A stretch of DNA of 64,000 nt from Diphasiastrum complanatum (Eukaryota > Streptophyta > Lycopodiopsida > Lycopodiales > Lycopodiaceae), in NCBI GenBank assembly GCA_029204225.1, contig MU832610.1, forward strand, positions 1 through 64,000. Direction: 5' to 3'. A model generated the notes under the pieces. It ran no database searches. It was not told the origin of the DNA and saw only the letters and a program-made list of their open reading frames with translations. Made by a program: the position numbers and the translations under genes. This document shows, in pieces, positions 16,516 through 26,658 of the stretch; the stretch's first letter is position 1; each line of letters begins with the position of its first letter.

Positions 16516-16640
16516 CCCCCTTAATGGATAATTGATTATCAATTACACCTAGGAGTGTCCTGAACTTCTCAAACTTTTCACGACCAATTCCTTTTGTGAA
16601 GATATCTGCAACTTGATCATTGGTGTCACAGTAGATCAAC
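16516..16640 (-). pseudogene. copia pol C-terminal tail, joined by a deletion
   Basis: The minus-strand frame reads NDQVADIFTKGIGREKFEKF, the well-known C-terminal end of copia RNase H polyproteins. Directly upstream on the minus strand the frame instead contains the start of reverse transcriptase (ends at 16636 with IDKYKAG). The catalytic parts of RT and RNase H are therefore missing, a deletion I infer to be more than 2 kb. The element cannot replicate by itself. Confidence 0.7.
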
Positions 16641-17788
16641 CGGCTTTATACTTATCTATAGAACCATCAGACTTAAACTTGGTTCTATAAATCCACTTGC
16701 AACCAATTGGTTTCTTATCTGCTGGAAGTTTAACAAGATCCCATGTCTCGTTTCTCATAATAGAATTGTACTCCTCATAAAATAAAGGATCCTCAAAATC
16801 TAATATTGAAGCCATAAACTCATAATGCGTTTCTTCACCAGCTTCACAATAGTTTCCACTTGAACGTGTCAATTTCTTAGCTCCTTGTTGACTCGATTCT
16901 CCCTCATCCAACATTTGACTATCTTGTATAGTCTCACAATACCATCTTGGTAATTTCTTTGTAGGTGACATAGAAGGAGAATATGTATCAAATACTCTTG
17001 ACCTTTCCTTACGTTTACCAAGATCCACCTGTGTACTCACCCTTGGTTCAATTTGTGTAGAAGCTGTATCACATGGACCTGTATCTTCATGAACATCATC
17101 TATAATCGGAGTTTTTGTTGTAGGAGAAAATACATCTTCCTCATGATCTTCTAGGTTAGAAGACTCATTTTCTTCGAACACAACATCCCTGCTCATAATT
17201 ACCTTCCTATTGGTAAGATTATAAAGGCGATATGCCTTCTCTTCCTCATCATAACCAAGGAATAAACACTTGATTGCCTTTGAATCAAGTTTCTGACGAT
17301 GATCTTTAGGAACATGAGCATATGCAATACAACCAAAAACTCGTAGATGATCCACTTTAGGTTTTATACTTGTGAAAGCTTCTTCTGGAGTTCGATTGAG
17401 AACCGATTTTGTAGGACTTCTGGTAAACTGCTGTACAAACTGCTTCGCCCCACAAATGATTCTTGAGGTTTTTACCTCGTAGCATGCTTCGAGCACTTTC
17501 CACAATGGACCTGTTCTTTCTCTCGGCTACTCCATTATGCTGTGGTTTATTTGTCGAAGCAAATTGTCTCTTGATTCCATGTTCTTTGCAAAATTCCTGG
17601 AACTCTGTAGATATGAACTCACCTCCCTTATCTGAACGTAGAATCTTTATTTGCTTTTCTGTTTGCTTCTTAACACGTGATTTGAACTAAGTAAAGAACT
17701 TAAAAGCTTGACTTTTATACTTAAGCAAGTATATCCATACTTTCCTGGAAAAATCATCCACAAATACCATGAAGTAGGATGCTCCCCC
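16636..17788 (-). pseudogene. copia integrase C-terminal half and start of reverse transcriptase
   Basis: On the minus strand the frame continues from the split integrase: YFMVFVDDFSRKVWIY (core D), ILRSDKGGEFIS (second D region), then HGIKRQFASTNKPQHNGVAE with the catalytic E. The C-terminal region follows (LRVFGCIAYAHVPKDHRQKL, FLGYDEEEKAYRLY), an acidic linker, then the RT start (NETWDLVKLPADKKPIGCKW). An in-frame TAG follows the YKSQAFKFFT segment, and frameshifts occur near 17505. It is a remnant of a copia gag-pol polyprotein. Confidence 0.85.
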
Positions 17789-18143
17789 TGTTAGAAATAA
17801 TAAATGATAATGTTAGGTTGGACCCAATTTTGGTCTAGTAATAACTCATGGGTCCAAGTAAAGTTAATTATGTTAAGGGGCCCTATCTTGACTTTTGGGG
17901 GTGCCCTATTATTAGTAGTGGATAAGCTTAGGTTTTGGAAGGTTCTAGAACTTAGGGTTTGGAAGAGTCTAGGCCCTTGGAAGGCCTATTTATATGTACT
18001 CATTGTTCATTTGTAATTCATTCCCTTTCTAGCATTGCTACTACTTTCTCTCTCCTTGAGGGCGCCTAACTCTCTCCCTCTTCTTCTTGTATATGGAGAT
18101 TGAATGTTAGAAGGATCTTGACACTTTGATTTCCTACACCCCC
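17784..18143 (+). mobile_element. solo LTR inside the integrase, with CCCCC target-site duplication
   Basis: The insert runs from TGTTAGAAAT (17789) to ...TTCCTACA (18138), is 350 bp, and is flanked on both sides by CCCCC (17784-17788 and 18139-18143). Removing the insert and one CCCCC rejoins the integrase reading frame (minus: ...SIGG|ASYFMV...). The insert resembles the host element's own LTR at 19386-19779, sharing 'ggacccaattttggtc', 'ccctatcttgacttttggg', and a similar end 'tggagat...tccta/tca'. It is in the opposite orientation. The parent internal region was presumably lost by LTR-LTR recombination. Confidence 0.85.
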
Positions 18144-18374
18144 TATAGACTCAATCTGCATTGAACCACATAAGTCTATATGAACAAGCTCCAAGATCTC
18201 CTTGGCTCTATATGCTCCATCCTTAGGAAACTGCATATGATGATGCTTGTCCATAACACATCCTTCACAAATTTTTTTCGAAGATACAATATTAGGTAAT
18301 CCTATTACCATATTATTGTCTTTTAGAACCTGTAAGCTTTTATAGTTAAGATGTCCAAACCTTTCATGCCACAT
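18144..18374 (-). pseudogene. copia integrase N-terminal part
   Basis: The minus-strand frame shows MWHERFGHLNYKSLQ ... CEGCVMDKHHHMQFPKD ... ELVHIDLCGSMQIESIGG. It carries the HHCC zinc-binding site (H-x-R-x-x-H, then C-x-x-C) and the first core aspartate in HIDLCG. It is interrupted by the solo LTR at 18143. Bases 18375-18712 upstream hold the gag-protease/integrase linker with stops. Confidence 0.85.
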
Positions 18375-18712
18375 CGTGCCATGCTATTAGAAGCTGCACA
18401 AACCTAATGATCCGTTGTAGATGCATCAAGTTTGTAAAGTCGACCTTCCAAAGATCCTTTGTGCCACAACTTTGTAACCTTTGTTTTTGTCTTTGATCAG
18501 ACATTTCTATCATCAAACTCAACTTTCATATTCTGTTTAGCGATAGCAGGAACTGAAAGTAAATTCTTCTTTAAACCTAGAACATAGAGAACATTCTTAA
18601 TTTCTCCTATATTCCCTGAAGGTAAATGTACTCTCATTGTACCTCGACCTTTGATGTCGTAAGAAGAATTGTCTCCAAGTTTGACATGTGCATATTCACC
18701 ACTGTCATCAAA

Positions 18713-19159
18713 CTATGTGAACCACTCACGATGTGGTGTCATATGTTGCGTTGCTCCAGAATCAATGTACCAACAGTCATTAGAGCTCTTTGATGTTGAA
18801 GCTGAGAATAACTCATAGCATCCCACAACTTCACTTTTGTCTTCGTCTTCAATGAAGTTGCCTGACTGCTTCTTCTTGTCCTGGATGGCCTTCTTTTTCC
18901 TGCACTCAAACGCAAAGTGACCATATTTACCACAAAAGTTACAATTGCCATTTTTCTTTGGATTGGATTTGGAATTTTCTCCTTTTTCCGAATTGTCCTT
19001 GCCTTCCTGCTTCTGATCCTTTTTGTCCTTCTTACCTTGATTCTTGGTAAACAAACCCAGCTCCTTGAAAACTTCCCTAGACATCAAGTTTTTTTTTCTT
19101 AATTCTTCTTGAAGTAGCAATCCATTTAGCTTGTCGAATGTCGGCGATCTTTCCCTCAA
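18713..19159 (-). pseudogene. copia gag C-terminus (zinc knuckle) and aspartic protease start
   Basis: A 148-codon open frame on the minus strand. It has a lysine-rich region, the CCHC knuckle CNFCGKYGHFAFEC near residue 75, and the protease active-site motif WYIDSGATQHMT near residue 130. Gag packages the RNA and the protease would process the polyprotein. The frame ends at 18713 in the protease and is out of phase with integrase. Confidence 0.88.
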
Positions 19160-19350
19160 ACTAAAGTGTCATAACAAAGTTTTGATATTGAAATGGTAAG
19201 CTATTCAAAACAATTTGTACAAGAGTATTATCAAGTACAATTTCCCCTATAGAAGACAATTGATCTCTTAGATCTTTTACCCTGGTAATAAAATCCGTAA
19301 TGGATTCTTTTGATAGTAGAGTAGCTCCTCTTCTGGTGGGGCGCCAACAT
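19160..19350 (-). pseudogene. copia gag (UBN2) fragment
   Basis: The minus-strand frame reads LLSKESITDFITRVKDLRDQ and LDNTLVQIVLNSLPFQYQNF, typical of UBN2-type copia gag. The N-terminal part is missing between the primer-binding site at 19374 and this fragment, so the leader and the first part of gag are deleted. Confidence 0.75.
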
Positions 19351-19373
19351 ACAAGCTTGCTGCAGATCCGATA

Positions 19374-19385
19374 GCTTTGATACCA
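19374..19385 (-). promoter_or_regulatory. copia primer-binding site (initiator tRNA-Met type)
   Basis: The minus strand reads TGGTATCAAAGC directly after the LTR end. It is the standard copia primer site complementary to the 3' part of initiator tRNA-Met, with one base changed from TGGTATCAGAGC. Confidence 0.85.
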
Positions 19386-19779
19386 TGAAGGAAAACAAGA
19401 GTCAAGGCACCAGGATCTAGCTATCAATCGATCTCCACAAGACACAAGAGAGAAGAGGCTGGGCGCCCTTCTCTAAGAGAGAGAGAGAGAGAAAACAGCA
19501 ACACAAGTAATGAAGAGCAATGCTTAGCCAAAACTGTAAAATGTGACACAATAAGCCAATATGTACTCTACCTACTTATTGAATGTAGGGAATCCCCAAA
19601 AGTCAAGATAGGGCCCCTAAGGACCCATGAGTCAGTACATGACCAAAATTGGGTCCATCACAAATTAAGACAAACTTAACATGGCCTAAATAACTAAATA
19701 CCCATGGTTACACAAATCTCGACCTTTTGGGTCAAAGTAACCTGTGGATTAACTATAGCATAGTCATTTATTTTTAACA
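19386..19779 (-). mobile_element. 5' LTR of the copia element (minus)
   Basis: On the minus strand the LTR starts TGTTAAAAATAAATGAC (plus 19779) and ends ...TTTTCCTTCA (plus 19386), 394 bp, followed at once by the primer-binding site. A GA microsatellite (19477-19492) lies inside. It is related to the solo LTR at 17789-18138. Confidence 0.85.
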
Positions 19780-20369
19780 AGTCGGATGAAAGAAAATTTG
19801 TTGTAAAGAGGAAAGATATTTGGAAGACTCGTGTGAATGGATATTTTTTTAATCACGGAGATTTCCCATATGTGTTATTTATGTTTGAAGAATAGTATTC
19901 TTATAAGAGAAACTGAGTTATGAGATTCTCAATCAGATTGGTAAATAACAAATAGATTTGAAAGAAATCTATGAAAAGTGTGTTTTTGCAAAAAATCATA
20001 GTGAGATTTGTATGATCCACTATGTATTTATAGTTATTGGATTTATCTAGCATGCTTAAACCATAGTTGCACTGCGTTTCTGAAATTTTTGAAAAAATTT
20101 CAGAAACATTTTTTTAAATTTTTTTTTTGGGTTTTATTTTTGGGCAATATGGATATCAAATGAAAGCTCTAATTAAGAGCATAATTACTGTGTAATTTGT
20201 CGACTGTTTCAGGTGCAGGATGGTCCAGTTCAGGTGCATTAATCCATGTGGGGTTTCTGTCAAGGATAGAAACTCAAAACTAACCTCTAGCCTGTCTGTT
20301 ACGATCACAGATGGTCCCAGTAAGTGTGTTTTCGCTCAGGGAGTTGGAAGGCCAAGTCATGAAGAGGCC

Positions 20370-20480
20370 TTACTGTCGGGGCCGGGGTCTACCGGCAGCC
20401 CTCGGACCCTGCCGTTGGGGGGCGTTGCCCCCCAAATCCCCCACCGGGGGGCTATCGTCCCCCGAACCCCCTGAGCATTT
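20370..20480. other. GC-rich patch with G-run/C-run hairpin potential
   Basis: The patch alternates runs of G and C (GGGGGGCGTTGCCCCCC, then CCCCCACCGGGGGG), so it can fold into nested hairpins. It is much richer in GC than its surroundings. I see no gene in it. It may be the edge of an LTR or another repeat. Confidence 0.5.
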
Positions 20481-20639
20481 ATTGAAACCCAGAGCAAATA
20501 ACAACCAAATAGCTATTGAAAATAAGATCTGTTTGTGCCCCATCTACTGCACTTATGAGAGGCAAAACGCTCGTTTGACCATTGATCCCCTAAAATTTTT
20601 TTCGCCATAAGCTATTTTTCCAATTTTTTTTTTTTTTTT

Positions 20640-22043
20640 GCGATTCTGGGAGGAGAAGCGTGTTTCTCAGATGGAAAAGTGGTGTGGCCGTTCTTGTGGA
20701 GGGCCCTGCTTCTTGAACTGGAGGTGCTTGAGATGGATTGAACTCCATTTGTCCAATGCCCGAGTCATCTTGCCCTTGATCTTGCGGTGGTGGCGAAATA
20801 GTTGGCACGATTGGCATGTGGATTTGTGGAGACGTCTGAAGAATAGCACCTGCTGACTGTTTCTATTCTTTGATACTCGCTTTTGCCTTGGCTAACTCCG
20901 CGGTGGCTTTGTCTTTAAATCTGTCGAACTTGGCTTGGAAACTGGATAGAGCCTGTTTATAGGTTTCGAATTTTCACAGCATGTAGGTTATCTCATTTTG
21001 GGAGACATGATGATTGCTATAGGGGCCTAGGGCATGAAGCAGATTATCCTGCTCTTTCGCAATTGCATCCAGCTCTTTTCAAATCGTGCCATGTCCATTT
21101 GGCCTTGCAAAAGGGGAACCTGTTGCCTGGCATCTTGGACGGCTTTATCAACCTGGTCTTGAGCGTTAATAAGAGCTTTTTGGAACTTCGCCACATAGTC
21201 CTCCAGGGCATCTTCATGCTTTTTGGCCTTCTTGAGGTTGGCCTCTGACTTTGCTTCATGTTGTTTTGCGATCTACAACTCCCGATTGATTTGTATCAAG
21301 TTCTGGCTGATTAGAGTATTCTCGAAGCCCAGATCTGAGATTCTCTTCTCCATAGCTGCTTTGCCCTCTATCATATTCTGGATCATTCGACCTAGGTGTG
21401 TATGGATTACCAGGATGTCACCAGAATCAAGAGTAATAGCTGGTACAATAGTTGTTGCAACATGAACTGATCCAGTGGACGATGCCGATTTGTCTTGAAG
21501 ATTGGCCTGTGGATCTTCCTCTTCAAGAATATCTTCACCCTCGTATCCTTCTGGTACTTGTGGATCAAATGTCTTTGGTGATCGTACTATAGAATGGATA
21601 TCGATGGTTTCTAGTGCCTGAAATGTTGCTGCTATATCTGCCACTGATTCCAATTGAGGTGCATCATCTAGATTTTGAGAAGCGTCTAGGAACTGTTTGA
21701 ATCCCATTCTAGGGGAGTTGGGATCAAAGGGTGCAGGGCTTTGTGGCATGATAAATTGCTCTTCTGTATCCAAAAGATTGGAATCATCGAACGATTCCAT
21801 AAACCGTTGGGTTTCCAGCGACATGGCAGAAGTGCGTGGGGGTGAGCCGCCCTGCACTTCTACGACTTGGATTGTGGAGCCAATAGTCACAAAAGGCATT
21901 AGTGAGGAATCGGTGACGAGGGTAGTGGCAGAGGATAGAAGGATGGGTAGTTCAGTGAGGCTTGCAGCAGGAAGTGATTGCGCAGTTGATGGTGGTTTGT
22001 TGAGTTCGTCAATGAGACGCGGGAGGTGAGTGGGATGAAACAA
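20640..22043 (-). pseudogene. unrecognised coiled-coil ORF of a retroelement, frameshifted
   Basis: A 256-codon frame (22043-21273, minus) is acidic and Ser/Pro-rich. It ends at a TAG, after which the same frame continues as AKQHEAKSEANLKKAKKHED and LINAQDQVDKAVQDARQQVP, a clear alpha-helical coiled coil, to about 21030. A Pro/Gln-rich tail (20590-20817) is in another frame. It lies downstream of gypsy pol on the same strand. It shares no domain I can name. An extra retroelement ORF or a gag-like protein are both possible. Confidence 0.5.
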
Positions 22044-22189
22044 TTTCGCTGCGTACTCGTCTACGACTTTGAGAAGTGCTCGCCTGGTGGGTGGATTCGG
22101 CCGGTGCTAGCTCGTAGATTGCTAACACGGAATCAGTTCAATATCCATGCACCTTATTCTACAGATATGAGGTGACTAAGGACGAGAGA

Positions 22190-22320
22190 AGAGAGCCAAC
22201 AAAGAACTGCTTCTTGGTATTACTCTTTATGGCTCTCTTCAACTCTCCAAAGACCATCTTATATACCAATCATATGGTTGGACAGTCTTCTTGTCTAACT
22301 CGTAGTTAGACTCAACCAAA
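22190..22320 (-). repeat. retroelement segment also found at 61895-62025
   Basis: On the minus strand this reads 'gagtctaactacgagttaga ... tggagagttgaagagagcc ... taaagagtaataccaa ... ttgttggctct', and the plus strand at 61895-62025 has nearly the same order. The two regions belong to one repeat family, probably an LTR or leader. Confidence 0.75.
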
Positions 22321-22381
22321 TGGTGGAGGATCTGTGAGGAAATCCTGTCCTTCAGTAGGTTTCCAACCATAATGAAATTGT

Positions 22382-22918
22382 TTAACAGATGGGCAGAGTG
22401 GGATCACGAATGGCCTCCAACAGATAGCCATCGTTAGTATGATATTGGGCCACTTGGGTATCAACAAAGAATGGCTGCATTGGGACAAGGGGAGGGTCAG
22501 ATACTGTGCCAATGGCAACAAGGGCGGCCTCCGAAACCCGCACCTTGTGCTCTACTCCCTGGAAGGTGATATAAAACTTGGCTTTGGCCTCATCCCACGT
22601 GCCAAAAGCCATATTGGGCCCTCGCCTTGTTTATGAAATGGGACAAGGCGAGGGCCAGATACTATGCCAATGGCAACAAGGGCGGCCTCCGAAACCCGCA
22701 CCTTGTGCTCTACTCCCTGGAAGGTGATATAAAAACTTGGCTTTGGCCTCATCCCATGTGCCAAAAGCCATATTGATAAACTCCATGCTGATTTTGTTAG
22801 AAAATGCTATGGCATGAATGCCCATCGCTTTGAGCAAGGGCTCAGTGAGGGTTAAGCCATTCAGCCACTTGGCCAGTGCTAGGTAGAGCCATGATGTTCG
22901 TTGAGGTTGGAACATCAC
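22382..22918 (-). pseudogene. unrecognised retroelement ORF fragment with internal duplication
   Basis: Minus-strand frames carry LALAKWLNGLTLTEPLLKAM and AFGTWDEAKAKFYITFQGVE, the latter encoded twice because of a 158 bp tandem duplication (22481-22638 and 22639-22796). The second copy has an extra A that shifts the frame. This part lies between gypsy integrase and the coiled-coil ORF. I do not recognise a domain. Confidence 0.45.
22481..22796. repeat. 158-bp tandem duplication
   Basis: The segment starting 'tgggacaaggggagggtcag' at 22481 is repeated from 22639 with few substitutions and one insertion in an A run. The high similarity implies a recent event. Confidence 0.85.
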
Positions 22919-23079
22919 GCAAGACGATGGATCAGGGTGAAGCAGAGGTGTTTGACTCGGTTGAAGACATAAGCATAAATGGACTATAACCCGTAGCAGA
23001 ATTTTTCTACTATTATAAGCACACTCTATTTAAGGAATATAATAATCCCAAAGAGATTATCTGTGAGACACATATGTTC

Positions 23080-23521
23080 TCAACATATCCTCCATAGTCT
23101 AGTTAGTTCTTCCAATCTATCTATCTGGTTCAGGATGATCAATAGAACTAAAACTAAGAAAGGTCTCAAGTTTATGGAATACAGCTGACCATAAGTGACT
23201 TGTAAACTTAGGATTTCAATCACTAACATTATCACCTGGCAATGCATACAACCTAAATAATCCTTCAACAAAGATTTTGGTTAATTTTGAAGCCTTTGCA
23301 GTTGACTTAGTTGGTTTGAATGTAGCTAACTTAGTTAACCTATCCACAATTACCCAAATAAAATCGTTTTGTCGTTGGGTCTTCGGAAGTCCAATTACAA
23401 AATTTATAGGTATACTATCCCACCTCTTGTCCAGGATATCTAAGGGATGCAATAACTCTCTAGCCTCTAATCTCTTCTCACCAATTCTGGAGTCCTGTGT
23501 GTACTTGGATGACTTGCACAT
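23080..23521 (-). pseudogene. Ty3/gypsy integrase fragment
   Basis: The minus-strand frame shows LLHPLDILDKRWDSIPINFV, GLPKTQRQNDFIWVIVDRLT and LFRLYALPGDNVSD, then after a TGA (TGG or CGA origin) NPKFTSHLWSAVF. This is the gypsy integrase core: W-D-x-I-x-x-D/N-F, VVDRLTK, and the D-R/P-F-TSxFW box. An asparagine stands where the first core Asp is expected (INFVIGLP). The catalytic E region is degraded and the gene is dead. Confidence 0.85.
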
Positions 23522-23957
23522 GGTGCGTTATGACACTCAAGACTAAACTTTTGTTTTCAATTCGTAATTTCTTGGTACACAAATTTTTCTATTCCGAAAC
23601 AATAATCCATTTCGAATGGTAAACCAGTCTTCTTATATTTTTTGGTTAATTGAGATCCCTGTGATTCAATCTCAATTCTATTCTCATTTTTGTTTCGCTT
23701 TGAACGAACATCCATGTTTGACCAAAATGAGAATCATTGTCATATCGTCCTCTCATTGAAAGACACAGATTATTTGAAATCTAGGTGAATGAAAGTTCAT
23801 TTAACTCACCAATCAACTGAGAGCATCAACAACTTGATTAGAGCTACCTTTGGGTCTCATGATCATATTCCTGCATAAGCTCAGCTCAACCCATCGAGCT
23901 TTAAATAAAAATCATGCCGATTGCGACAGTATTTCACAGGCTGTTGATCAATATACA

Positions 23958-24430
23958 CTATATCAAATAATGTCTCCAGGTTTTAAATGCATGGATCATA
24001 AGAATTAACTGCTTTTCCTGAGTTGTATAACGCAATTGAGGTCCAATGAATTTCTTGCTCTCAAATGCTATCAACCTATCATTTTGTAATAGAACTGCTC
24101 CAATCGCAGAATCACTTGCATCAATTCTCACGATGTAACTTAAATCTGGATCCACGACTTGTAACACGGGAGCAGAAACAACCAAACTTTCTACTGAACA
24201 CTTTGCTTTTATCTTGCAAAAGCTAGTTCCATATAGTCTTGTCCCTTACCTAAGGATGTTGATAATGCTCACATTTTCTTAGATGTTACCACCCACCTTT
24301 GTGAATCTATCACATATTTTGCTATCATAGCATTACTTCTCCATGCCTTTTGCCGTGAAGGTGTTCCCTTGGCACGATTTTCTAAATATCTGACAACCTC
24401 GAATAAACTCAAGGCACTGCTTATTACTGC
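23958..24430 (-). pseudogene. Ty3/gypsy RT C-terminus and RNase H fragment
   Basis: The frame 24185-23958 reads APVLQVVDPDLSYIVRIDAS then SAIGAVLLQ, YTTQEKQLI and AFKTWRHYLI, the start of gypsy RNase H (catalytic D in IDAS, E in TQEKQ). Upstream on the minus strand is the RT thumb with stops. The rest of RT is missing. It lies in line with the integrase at 23521-23080. Confidence 0.85.
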
Positions 24431-25009
24431 TCCCATTTTATGTTACCCAATTTTGGTAAAATTTCATAGTTGAAATTCATGCCGATGTTGTGGGTCGGGG
24501 GCCATCTGTTGTTAAGACCAAGGTGTGACTGTCCATGGGTTGTGCAAACTTCCTTCTTATAGAGCCCCATGAAGAAGAGTTATTACCTATATTGTGTCAC
24601 CATCCACTTTGACATGTACACAGACCAGCGCTGCACGCGTTCGGCTGCAACAGTGATCCGGAACGAGCATTCTGGATCGCTGGACAGTGGAACGCTGTTT
24701 GGATTGCTTTTTTTTTTTCTTTCCATAAAAGTTTAAAAAAACACTAAATAGCCTTAAAAAAACCTTAATAGTAGCAGAAATTTTTTAACAGACTGTCTAA
24801 ACAATTTCACACACCAACAACTCTGTTTTTTTGAAAAAAGATCAAAAAAGAATAAGTTAGTGCACGTTCCAGGAAACTCTAATGGGATTTCCCAAATCGG
24901 GTTCTGGATCACGGTCCAGAACGGAACATGCAACTATGACACAGACCATCAATGCCTCTGTGCTCTTTACACCAAGAAAGATAACACTTTACAAGGTCAG
25001 ATGAAATCT

Positions 25010-25520
25010 TAGAAACCCGTTCCGACCCTTTTGGGCCGGAACGTACTGTACGTTCCGGAATGTACTGGGTCAGAACCTTTAAAAAAAAAAACCAGGTATT
25101 AAATCCTATGTATCTTTGACATCCGCAGAATTCCCTTTTTCAGCATCTTTCTCATTTCCCATCTGAAACCTAGTTCTTTGCTTGCCGTGACCATCATCAC
25201 GAAATGAAAAAGAACTATGTAAGCCCCGCGAAGTAAAAGACCTGCTACGTGTATTTGTGCTTGGGTCGTTGGCTGCAGAAATCCTTAGATAAAAAATACA
25301 TGGGCAACTATGGATGAAACACAGAAATAGTGTACCTACCATCTAGAGAAAAGAAGAAGAGGCTATATCTATCTCTAAGAAAAGTAAGAAAATTAAGCTG
25401 TTTGACTATGAAGATTGTTGTAGTGACATGTATCCCGTTCTGACTTTTGGGCTGGAACGTACAATACATTTGATACAGTACTGGGTTGGAATGTTTAAAA
25501 AAAAAACCCGAAACAGGTAT
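25010..25520. repeat. pair of ~85-bp dispersed repeats with a palindromic core
   Basis: Segments 25016-25100 and 25428-25520 share 'cccgttc(c/t)gac', 'ttttgggc(c/t)ggaacgtac', 'gtactgggt', a poly-A run and 'aggtat'. The first contains a perfect 10-3-10 inverted repeat (CCGGAACGTA-CTG-TACGTTCCGG, 25036-25058). The copies flank a 330 bp interval, so they may be the two ends of a small insertion. Related 'cggaac' motifs occur at 24655-24700 and 24860-24940. Confidence 0.6.
25106..25272 (-). CDS. terminal exon of an unknown minus-strand gene
   Basis: On the minus strand an acceptor (ttctgcag) precedes 55 codons ending in TAG (25106-25108). The product contains SRSFTSRGLHSSFSFRDDG and ends EKGNSADVKDT. 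The composition is typical of a real plant exon. It may be the last exon of the 5-phosphatase gene whose fragment lies at 25846-26085 on the same strand, but no catalytic exons lie between, so that is uncertain. Confidence 0.4.
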
Positions 25521-25845
25521 CAAAACAGAGTGATCGTCTAACAATTGACTAAGGAAGCCCCTGAAAGGAAGAGTCAACAGAAGAGAACACACTCAATCCT
25601 TCCTACAATACCGATTTGTATGACTAATGGAAGACAACTGATCTCCCTGCCTGATCTTAGAACTTACTGAGTGCCTGGTTTGTCATCGTGGGAGATATAA
25701 GCCAAGGATCCTAAACTTGATGGGAGTAACCAGCAGGCATGAAAATTTTGACACAGAGAATCCTTGCAAAGGAGCAAATTTGATGTGAGCTACTGTTATA
25801 AGCTTACCTGGATGTTAAACATTGGTCAAAGGCAAGATTAATCAC

Positions 25846-26085
25846 CTTCTGTCCATAGTAGCCCATTAGTCCACACCCAACACATGAAACTTTCAAGATA
25901 TGCACATGGCGACAGTTCTTTTTGCACCCAGATGGTGATAAATATGCCCACCATCTGCTGGCTGATGATCCGAGTATATGGGTCACAACCTTGCTCAGAC
26001 TCAGCTCCTAGTGGCTCATCATTTGTAGGAGACAATGGTTCTCCAGAAAAAGCAGTTTTGCTAAATGATTGAGGTTTGCTTTTTG
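25846..26085 (-). pseudogene. inositol-polyphosphate 5-phosphatase exon fossil
   Basis: The minus-strand exon is bounded by an acceptor (ttacag, 26086-26091) and a donor (cagaag|gtgatt, 25846/25845). It encodes TRIISQQMVGIFITIWVQKE and, after a frameshift near 25905, HVHILKVSCVGCGLMGYYGQ. These are signature blocks of plant type I 5-phosphatases (KQMVGIxxxxWVRK and VSxVGxGLMGYxGNKG), enzymes that remove the 5-phosphate from inositol phosphates or phosphoinositides. The frameshift and absent flanking exons make it a pseudogene fragment. Confidence 0.7.
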
Positions 26086-26493
26086 CTGTAATCCCTTGAT
26101 AGAAAATTAAGTATTTTTTAGATTTTTAGTTTGGTAAAGTTCCGGAATGGGCAACTATGGTGTCAAGCATAAAAGCTATAGTTTTTGAATGGTTGGATGC
26201 GTTTGTATGAATTTCCTTAGAATTTTATAGTCCATTCTTTTTAACAGTCTGTGCAAGTTTATTGATGAAATATCTCAAGTACATCTAGTTTATGTACACA
26301 AATTTGTTTTGATTTTTTGGGATAGATTTTCTTCTCTTATACGTTATTACTTGATGCTAGTGTGCGAAGCCAAAACAATGTAGAATTTTAAACTTTTCTT
26401 TTGATAACAAATCTGCAACTTCTGTGAAATCATTGTCTTGGTAAGTAGTACAAGAAGTATAAGTTGGTTATATGCTGTCACTCTTGTATGTAG

Positions 26494-26658
26494 CTTTCTG
26501 TACTTTTGGCGAAGAAGAATGAGAAAATAGAAAAACCGGCCGTAGAAGGTGATGCTGCTGACAAAGAAGAGCATGATACACAAGAAGCCACGAACACAAT
26601 GGAACACCTTATGGATGAAGAAAAGGAATCTCAGGAAGCAACGAATGTAGATACAGAG
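26494..26658 (+). CDS. acidic internal exon of a host gene (possibly the BCL7-like gene)
   Basis: The exon lies between an acceptor (tgtatgtag, ends 26493) and a donor (acagag|gtactt, 26658/26659) and has 55 codons in one open frame. It starts LSVLLAKKNEKIEKPAVEGD and is then rich in Glu, Asp, Gln and Thr. It splices in phase 0 to 29773. Length, open frame and splice signals suggest a real exon. Disordered acidic tails are known in plant BCL7-domain proteins, but the link to the 12592 exon is inference. Confidence 0.45.

Noticed and set aside
20220-20610. Plus-strand frames over the GC-rich patch
   Set aside because: Composition is driven by G and C runs; no domain and no splice context.
25884-26072. 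Plus-strand frames such as QFFLHPDGDKYAHHLLADDP
   Set aside because: Antisense of the 5-phosphatase exon, which has matching splice signals and family motifs on the minus strand.
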